Part shown: one piece after another, positions 37,341-47,000 of the stretch
Layout of the letters: every line of letters starts with the position of its first letter
Numbering within the stretch: position 1 is the stretch's first letter
Origin: Patiria miniata
Taxonomy: Eukaryota > Echinodermata > Asteroidea > Valvatida > Asterinidae
DNA length: 64,000 nucleotides
Assembly: GCF_015706575.1 (NCBI RefSeq)
Contig: NW_024037063.1
Location: forward strand, 22,940,927 to 23,004,926
Direction of reading: 5' to 3'
The notes under the pieces: model-generated
What the model was told of the DNA's origin: nothing
Database searches by the model: none
Seen by the model: the letters and a program-made list of their open reading frames with translations, nothing else
Made by a program: the position numbers and the translations under genes

Positions 37341-38071
37341 CTTCAGCCTCTGCTCACTACACCAGCGTGTTATATTCAGTTTGGCTTGCCATGTGGTCTG
37401 GGGCGTGGCTCAGGTACATAGGCCTATAGACAGCAGTTATAGAAATTATTGTACATGTACAGTACATGTACCCTGAATGACCAATGCTTGGTGGATGTCT
37501 GAATAAGGTACATCTTTTTATTGATATCAATTTATATTAATACATGCATCATGTTATATTTAATTTGGAATTGTTGTTTGAACTGCCATAGTTTAGTCTT
37601 AATAAATAAACGAAATGTATTGCTTATATTTGGTTTGTTGGAAAATGCTGGATGTTAAACTTGTTAATTTATTCTCCTACAGGCTACACCCTTATCCCCA
37701 AAACTGGGTATAGTCCCTAGTTAAGTTCATATAATTCATTTTACTTTCTTGTCATAGATCCTTGCAATTAATTTGTATTTAATAGAAATGTTTCATGACT
37801 CAAAGTCTGAGTAAAAATTAATTAAAACAATTGTATTAGTTGCAAACTCTCAGAGAGTGGTTCACTGTGGCGTTGTTTCTTTAGTTTCTTTAGCCGGGAC
37901 GAATTTGCCTGTCAGCCAGAGTCCAATTTAAATTTCAATGTTTAGTTTTTCAAATGTCACATTTCACTCTAACCATACATCAGTTTGACTTGTTGATATT
38001 TTAACCTCTCAGCAGGTGTGATGCAGCACAGTCAGCCTTCCACAGTTTAACCCAAGTCAGAGGATCGCAAG

Positions 38072-41000
38072 ATGAGGCTTCTCAAGGCTGCCGCGGCTTG
38101 CCGTGTGCTCTGCTCTCGTCTCGACCACTCCTTCAGTCACGTCATCAGACATCAAGGGGTTCTAGCCAAGGCGGTCCGGCCTACATTATGCCGGGGGCTC
38201 AGGGTATCTGCAGTCCTAGAACAGAAACGAGCCGTCATATTTGACTTGGGAGGGGTCGTCATTGCAAAGCCGGGACCAATATTTGCAGGTGAGCTTCGGG
38301 TGTACGAACCGGTACCATTTTATGAATCGAATTCAGTTTCAAATAAAAATGTACTAGAAATTAAAAACTACAAAAATCATTTTACAACTGGGCTTCAAAA
38401 TCTGTATAAGCGACTCAAGTCCACCCAAATAGATTTTTTTTTCTTCAGCCAGTTACGTGGTGTAATCTCAAACTATACTCTCCAGTTTCCTTGGCATGAA
38501 GTGACTGAGGATATCTCTTTCCCCCTGGATGGGATGCCAGTTCAACTCGGGGTACTGCCCAGCTAATGCTGGTACTCTCCTGGGTGGAGGGAAGCAAGTG
38601 GGAGTAAAGTTGCTTGCCCAAGGACACAAGTACCCAACAGCTGGATTTGAAACCCTGAACCCCTGATCATGAGTCCTTAACTCTAACCACAAGTCCAAAC
38701 TCCCCACTAGACCCAACAGAACCAGTGTTGTTTTGAGATTCTCTCAAGTTCAAAAAATGTTGTGCCTTTGCAGAGTTTGAAGCCCAGAAAGGACTTCCCC
38801 CAGGAACCATCTTGAAGGTTATCAGGGAGACGGGTTATACAGGGGCCTGGGTACAAGTGATGCGAGGAGAGATCACAGCGCTTGAGTTTGATGAACTGTT
38901 CACCCAGGAATGCAATTCCTTGGTAATCATTAAAGGTTTATTTGGTGAACGCCACCTCTGTTTACCTACATTTGAATATTAGCGCTCAAACATTCGCTGA
39001 AATTCCTAAAAATCCAAAGGGATTTTCCATTTTAGTAAGAAAACACTCGCCTCTGTTTACCATCCTTCCCAATTTATAAAAAAAACTAGGAGTAAACATG
39101 AGTCTTAGTGTAACAGGGCTATTTAAGGGACATGTAGTGGGCGATGGAGCGTGTTTCTGATAGGGTCTGTCGACCAGTGTGAAGTTATGACTTCATTTGC
39201 TCATCCAAACCATCTTAGATCCAAAAAAATAATACTTCTGCTTTCGGTTACCCGACCTACCCTAGTTTTATGGCCGCGACCCTAAAATATTTATCAGCAA
39301 GTTAACAAAGATTTGTTAAAAATGTTTTAAAGAAAAAAATATTAATATTTAAAAAAAAAATACAAAAATTCCTTTTCTGTTTTCACAAAGTGCACCCACG
39401 TCCACAGATGTACCCATGTTAAAAGCACCCTTAGCATGTATTTTTTTTAAAATGACAGGTAGGATACACAGGTCTAGTAACCGGACTTCTGACCTACTAC
39501 GAAGAGAAGGCAAGCAAGCCATTGCCTGAGATGGTCACAGCCGTCCAGTGTATTCGGGCCGAGGGGCTCAAAACAGCTATACTGACCAATAACTGGAAGC
39601 ACGATGGTTCAGTCACATCGCTCTTCCCGGTTGAAAAACACCTGTTTGATGTGGTAAGCCCCTACAATATTTGCTTGGCCAAAACAGGTTATCAGACGCA
39701 TTGTAATGTATCCCGATAGACAAGTCCTGGTTGCATTTGGTTTGCCCAACAGGTGGTGGAGTCCTGCCGAGAGGGCGTGGCTAAGCCAGACCCAGCCATC
39801 TATCAGATATGTCTAGATAGGTTACAGGAGAAGCCAGAAGACAGTCTCTTCCTGGACGATCTGGAACCCAACGTGGAGGGGGCTAGGAAACTGGGGATTC
39901 AGAGTATCAAGGTAAGGCTGTGTATCAATTAATTGGTTACGGCTTGCAATTATACATGCCTCTGTGGAATTGACCACCAATTGACATTTGTCACCAATTG
40001 ACCTGCTCAACGATATCCACAGGTTGACAACACTCAGCAGGCTCTAGCTGAACTTGAAGAGATACTCCGGTTTCCTGTGCAGTGTCACGTCGAAGGCACA
40101 TCGGCTGTCCGTAAAGGCCTAGAGCTGCCCCTAGAGTCACTCCAAGCTTATCTCAACTCTATCAATATCGGGTAAATGTACAATTTACAATTTTCAAATT
40201 CATCACAGATTACCATCTAGCATACACAGATGTGGCTGGTTTATACTCAAGTTTGTGATGTCACATCAAGTATTCGCACTGCAAATTTGAGAGCTGTATC
40301 CTAGCTTTTAAAAGTGCTAGTGTTGCTGGCATCATGACTTGCGGTTGATCCTTGGCCACATGGCACAAATGTTTTTTTTGGCTTAAAACAAAGACATTGA
40401 CAAATTGGGAAATTTCCAACTTATGACTGATAGCTCATTTGGTAGAGCACTGGTACAGTGTTCGAGAGGTCTCGGGTTTTAATCCTGCTCCAGTCACTTT
40501 TTTTGCACAGCTGGATGTTGATTTCAAGAGAATCATCACAGTTCATTTGATAAATTGAAACATTATGGATCTGATGCCTCGTTACTAGCTCTAGTGATGA
40601 CACCGCCCTCAACGTTCGTCAGTTCAAACACGGCCAGTCCAACCCGACATACTACGTCAGCTACGCAGGCAGGGACATGGTGTTACGTAAGAAACCGCCG
40701 GGTAAACTGTTGCCATCGGCCCACGCCATTGAACGAGAATACCAGGTCATGAAGGCATTGGGTGGTGCCGGGATACCGGTTCCCAACCTACTGGCACTCT
40801 GTGAAGATGATAGGTGGGTACCAGCCAAAATTGTACTTTTTTTAGCCTTCTTTTTTGTCCTGAAGTTACAGTTTAACAAACAAACAAAACAGGTAAACCA
40901 CCAGTCCTTTTGTTGAATTTTTTTCTCATTGTAGTGTTGTAGGAACACCCTTCTATCTCATGGATTTAGTCAAGGGTCGCATCTACAAAGAACCATCCCT

Positions 41001-44000
41001 GCCCGGTTTGCAGCCCTCCGAGCGACGGGACATCTACGATGCAATGTGCGGTGCCCTGTGTTATATCCACGACGTGGATATACAGAATGCTGGCTTGGAA
41101 GGCTTTGGCAAGCAAGGTAACAGACTATTGGCAGCAGCCATCTTTGATTCTCCTTTTGGGACAAAATGAGATGCTGGGTGTTTACAAAACCTCAAAGGTG
41201 TCTTCAGCTTTGGGTGAATTCATCTCCAGTGTCAGAAACAAGGCCAAAGTTTCAAAAACTCTGTATTTGCCCAAAAGGATGACAAATAATTTTCTGATTT
41301 CTAAACAGGCAAGTACGTCTCACGCCAGGTTGCAGTTTGGAGCAAGCAGTACAAGGCAAGCGAGACTCGGGATATTCCCAGCATGAACAAACTCATGGAA
41401 TGGCTGCCACAACATCTACCTGAGAAGGAAACGATCTCTGTAGTCCATGGCGACTTCAGGTGAGTTTCTATACTGTATTTCAAGTTGCCTTTCTGGGAAA
41501 GATGATAGATCTTTCGAAACATCACTTATCCCGATATCCCAATTTGGGGTTTAATAAAAAAATACCCTATTCCTTCAGCACTGAGATATTGATTTCTGAT
41601 TACCGTGTCTAGGCTGGATAACCTGATTCTCCATCCAGATAAAGCAGAGGTAGTCAGTGTACTAGACTGGGAGCTGTCAACTATCGGCGACCCACTGTCA
41701 GACCTTGCTTATTGCTGCTTGCCGTACTACCTGTCACCAAAGTTCCCAATTCTTAAAGGTACCGATTTTTAATGATGATGATAGTAGTGATTATGGTGGG
41801 AATTTTTGCTTTTTTCCCAGGAGATTTTGGCCCTTGCCTTGTTGAACCATGGGTCCATTACACTTCAAGAAGTGATTCATCTTATATATGTAAATGCTTG
41901 CGCCTTGAGATTGTTTTAGGTGTGACTGACTTGTGACTGACTTGTGACCGACTTGTGATTGACTTGGGATTGACTTGTGATGACTTGTGTTTGACCTGTG
42001 CTTGACTTGTGATTGACATGTGACTGTCTTGTGATTGACGTGACTGTCTTGTGATTGACGTGACTGTCTTGTGATTGACATGTGACTGTCTTGTGATTGA
42101 CATGTGATTGACATGTGATTGACTTGTGATTAACTTGTAATTGACTTGTGATTGACTTCTGCTTGAGTTGTGATTGATTTTTGAGGACTTGTGATTGACT
42201 TATGATTTACTTGTGACTGACTTGTGACTTGCTTACAACCCTGCCATCTTGTAGGTTTTCATGGCCTCGACGTCAGTGAGCTAGGCATCCCTACCATGGA
42301 GGAGTTTGTCTCTCAGTACTGCCAACGTAGAGGAATTCCCCCAATCCAGAACCTAGACTTCTACATGGCCTTCTCCTTCTTCCGTGTTGCAGCCATCTTG
42401 CAAGGGGTCTACAAGAGATCCCAACAGGGTGAGAGAGGCATTACAATACGAACGATTGATAATATCACGCTGCACTGATGTGAATTCGTAAGCAATACAT
42501 ACTAGTGCTGTCCAAGTGCTTACGAGAAAAAAATTCATAAGCTCAGTCGGGTGGGACTCGAACCTCTTACCTCCTTGTACTAATGCAGATGTCCGAGCTT
42601 GCTGGGGTGGGCTTGCTTCTTTTAGTAATGTTTTTTTAATGTCATTCCTCTGTTTGTTTTAACATGAAGGCCAAGCTAGCTCCAAAGATGCACAAATTGT
42701 CGGGCTCTTGGCCGAACAAATGGCAGACACCGGGTGGTCATTCACGCAGTCCCCCTCGTCGTCCAGCCCAGGAACACCCCCAAGGAGTAATGGATCAGCC
42801 CCATCCAAGAGGGGATACAGTACATGGACAGTTCCCAGGCGGGGCTATTCAACTCAGGCACCAGGTGAGTTGAGGGGCAAATACCTGAGATAAAATGACA
42901 TATATGTGTTTTAAGATTCATGAAACTGTTTTGGCAGAAAATTAGCACAAGGAGAATGTCTGATAACTTGGAACGATCCTGTTTACAACTTTCAAAATGC
43001 TCCATTTTTTGAAAAAAATTGCATTTCTGATGGAAATATTTGTATCAATGTCAAACTTTCGTGTCAACTTTTCAAAAGTTATTATTGTTGATATGCAACT
43101 AAATTATTAATCCCTTTTGTTAGATTAATGAAAAAAAAAATCATTTTTTTTTCAAATGGTCTCTCTGTTTTCAGGCCTTCTCGCCATATCAGTTTCGGCG
43201 CTCTCTGGGCATGCTCAGTCCTTGTACAATCAAGTCAACGAGATGATTACAAAGTATGTGTACCCAGTGGAGCGCGAGCTATATGCGCATCAATTATCTG
43301 ACAACAAGTGGAATCCACACCCCATTATTGAACAACTCAAGGTAAAACACACCTATATCTTCTTACATTCCTTGATTAGGCAAACCCTTAACTTTGTTCA
43401 ATTTGCCCTAGTTCGAAATAAAACCAATTGTTGATAGTAATAACATTTATTGTTTTTTTTATTCCAGGATAAAGCCAAATCAGAAGGATTATGGAATTTG
43501 TTTTTGCCGCTTGAGGCTGACCCCCATTCAGAATATGGAGCAGGCCTGACCAACATGGAGTATGCACACATGTGTGAACTGATGGGGAAGTCTTTATTTG
43601 CATCAGAGGTAGGTCCAAAAACATTGAGGGGACACTTAAAACTTGAAGTAAATACTGGACTCTGAATTTCCTTGCTTGAAAAATAAAATTGTAAAAATTA
43701 TTTAAAAACATTGGAAATGTGTCTTATTGCTCAGCAGTCAATTTTTATGTCAGCATTGGCGCAGCATTTTTTCTGCAGGCTTTTGATGTATTTTTAAAAT
43801 AGTTGTTTTTAGGCAAAACATATGAAAACTATGTCATTTTTTGGTCGTCTTTGTAGATTTTCAACTGTTCTGCGCCAGACACTGGAAACATGGAGGTTCT
43901 TGTGAAATACGGGAACCAGAAACAGAAAGAAAAGTGGCTGAAACCTCTGCTGGATGGGAGCATACGATCCTGCTTTGCTATGACCGAACCACAGGTACAT

Positions 44001-47000
44001 CAATGTGTGGTCTTGAAAATGAGAGTGGGTGTGGTTTGGGGTGTGGCTGAATTGGAGATGGGCGGGGCCAGGCTGGTAGTGGGCAGGCCAAGTCTGGTAG
44101 TGGGTATGTCCACAATTTGAGGTGGGCGGGGCAAGATCAGAGGTTCAATCCTGCTTTGGTGTGATTAAAACAGTGAAAGGGTTTGCTCTGGGAAATTGTA
44201 GTGGGCGTGGTTTTGGGTGGGGCCACAGCAGAGAGGGGCGTGGCCACATCAGGAGATATGTTCCAGTCCTGCTTGACTATGACTGAACTACAGGTGAAGG
44301 GTTTGCGCTGGGAAATGGTAGTAGGTGTGGCTTTGGATTGGACAAGAAATGTGTGTGTGGCTTTTGGCGGGGCCATATAGAAGGGTGGGTGGGGACATAT
44401 CAGAGGTATATATGTCAATCCATATCATAGTCAAGTTCATTGTGTAATTTCGTTAACTTTTTTGGGGGATTTGCAAACCTATACATTTTTGGAATCTGTG
44501 TGGTACAGGCAATCAGAAAACCAATGTTTACAATTTGCCGGAAGTATGCATGGCGGCCATCTTGGATTTTCAAAATGGCCGCCTTCAAAATGGGTGTTTC
44601 TCAATATCTCAGCATCCAGGTGGCCTAGAGTCATGATTTTAACGGCTAAACATACATTTTCAGGGGTGAGGAAGCCAGTGGTACAAAGTAAAATAAGCTA
44701 AACTTAACCACAAAGCGGCCATCTTGGATTTTCAAAATGGCCGCCTTCAAAATGGGTGTTTCTCAATTTCTCAGCATCCAGGTGGCCCAGAGTCATGATT
44801 TTAACGGCTAAACATACATTTTCAGGGGTGAGGAAGCCAGTGGTACAAAGTAAAATAAGCTAAATATAACCACCAAGCGGCCATCTTGGATTTTCAAAAT
44901 GGCTGCCTTGAAAATTGGTGTTTCTCAATATCTCAGCATCCAGGTTTCCTAGAGTAATGCTTTTAACGGTATAACAAACTCTTTGTTATATAGCAGAATC
45001 TTTACACATCATCATCATCACTGTCACTGGTCGGCAACATGTCATTCCTAGGGTCCTCATCATTCTGGCACTGGGTGCTGCACTGGCAGAGGTCTGTGCA
45101 TGATAAGTTCTTGGACCTGCAAGAGCATCGAGATGTTGAACAGTCTGCTCTGTACTGGCATCTCACCATCTCAATGATGGCCTTGGGGGCTGGGAGGACC
45201 TTAGTTGTGATTGGCTTCACCTGATCAGCTGCTGTGTCCTTGTAGAAGCCATGCTGCAGCGGATCCAGGAACTGCTGCTGAGCAATGCTTGCCTGGCCCC
45301 ATACTGTGGCCTGGATCTGGACTCGGTGGATGTGCTGCTTGAGAGCACCAAGGGTGGGAGGCAGCTTGTCACTTTCAGCCATATGCTTGCAGAAAAGATG
45401 TCATCGCAGCTCAGGGATGCTCGCAATCTGGATGCCCTTTATGCGCGTATGCAGCACAGACGAATGTAACCAGCGTTGACAGCAGCTCTTCAGTGACTTC
45501 AGCGGAATCTGAAAGCATCTGCAGAGCATTGATGACTACTCCGCCTGCTTTGAGGTAGACTTTCAGCCAGGTTGCCTTTCCTATGCGAGAGAACCTCCCA
45601 GTGTTGTCTGCCCCCGTGAATGCGTGGAAGGCTGGCCAAGCCTTTGCTCTTTCTGGACCTAGATCTGTCCATATTGGCTGCACTTGGACCACTCCGGAAG
45701 CCATTGACATGGACGTGTTTCTCAGCAGAAGGTCATAATGTTCTACGACCAGCACCAGAACATCAGTGTCTGGGGAGAAGACCACCAACTCTGCATCAGG
45801 TGGGTTCCTCTGTGATGCCAGCACTGCATGATAGATTAGCAGCATGTCCGCCTCTTCGTGATTGTTGTCTTCGATTAGCAGCTCGCTATTGCTCCTAGTA
45901 CGTCCTGCGGCAGATGCGATAACCAGCTTTGACAAGTCTTGGTTGTACTCCAGGGTTTTTGCTGCCAGATACTCAGTCAGATCAGCCTTCGTTTTGTCGT
46001 GGGAAAGGAACCGGCTCATTGGGATGTGCTTGATGCTGGTGTCATCTCTGATTTGATATTGGATCAGATCCTTCCCTTGTCTCCGTTTCTCCCTTGTGGT
46101 ACTCTTCAGGGAATCAGCCTTGTATGTGTCAAACACAAGAATGATCTCATCACAGTCTCTTGTGAGAGACATCAGTCTGATATTGAAGCATTCACTGAGG
46201 TCTTTGACTGTCACTACCGTGGCTGGTTTGTTTGTTAGCTTCTGCACGACCACCATACCGTCCACCAGTGCAATTTTTCAACTTCGATGAGGATCTTCAG
46301 TGGGTGTGCAGTCTATTGTTTATGGATCTACTGCATCGCGCTGCAGAACACTTGCATCGTGCAGCTGCTGCTGCTGATCTTCATTGGGTGGTTCTGCTGT
46401 TCCGAGCTTCTCAAGGAGGTGGATCAACTTTGCCTTGTCAATACATGGATTGCCATGACTCAGGATCGCAGCCTTGATCTTGTCAATTGCGTCATGCTCC
46501 CTCTTGACTGCACTTGGTCTAAGGTCATGGTGCTCTGTGACCTTGCCAGCTTCCACATCAAACTGACTCTTGAACTCGCTCGACAGGCATGACAGTTCCA
46601 GTGCAGCCATTAAGAACCTCTGTCTAGCATTGGCGTTGTTGGAGATTCCAATCAGTCCAGAGTGAACCTTCATCAGCTTGTTCAGATGTTCGCATGCGTG
46701 GTCTGCACCAATCGAGAAACGGAGACAAGGGAAGGATCCGATCCAATATCAGATCAGAGATGACACCAGCATCAAGCACATCCCAATGAGCCGGTTCCTT
46801 TCCCACGACAAAACGAAGGCTGATCTGACTGAGTATCTGGCAGCAAAAACCCTGGAGTACAACCAAGACTCATCAAAGCTGGTTATCGCATCTGCCGCAG
46901 GACGTACTAGGAGCAATAGCGAGCTGCTAATCGAGGACAACAATCACGAAGAGGCGGACATGCTGCTAATCTATCATGCAGTGCTGGCATCACAGAGGAA

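Noticed and set aside
38289-38566. Read-through of exon 1 of the ACAD10-type gene
   Set aside because: A clean donor at 38289 and an in-phase exon 2 at 38774 with homology show this is intron.
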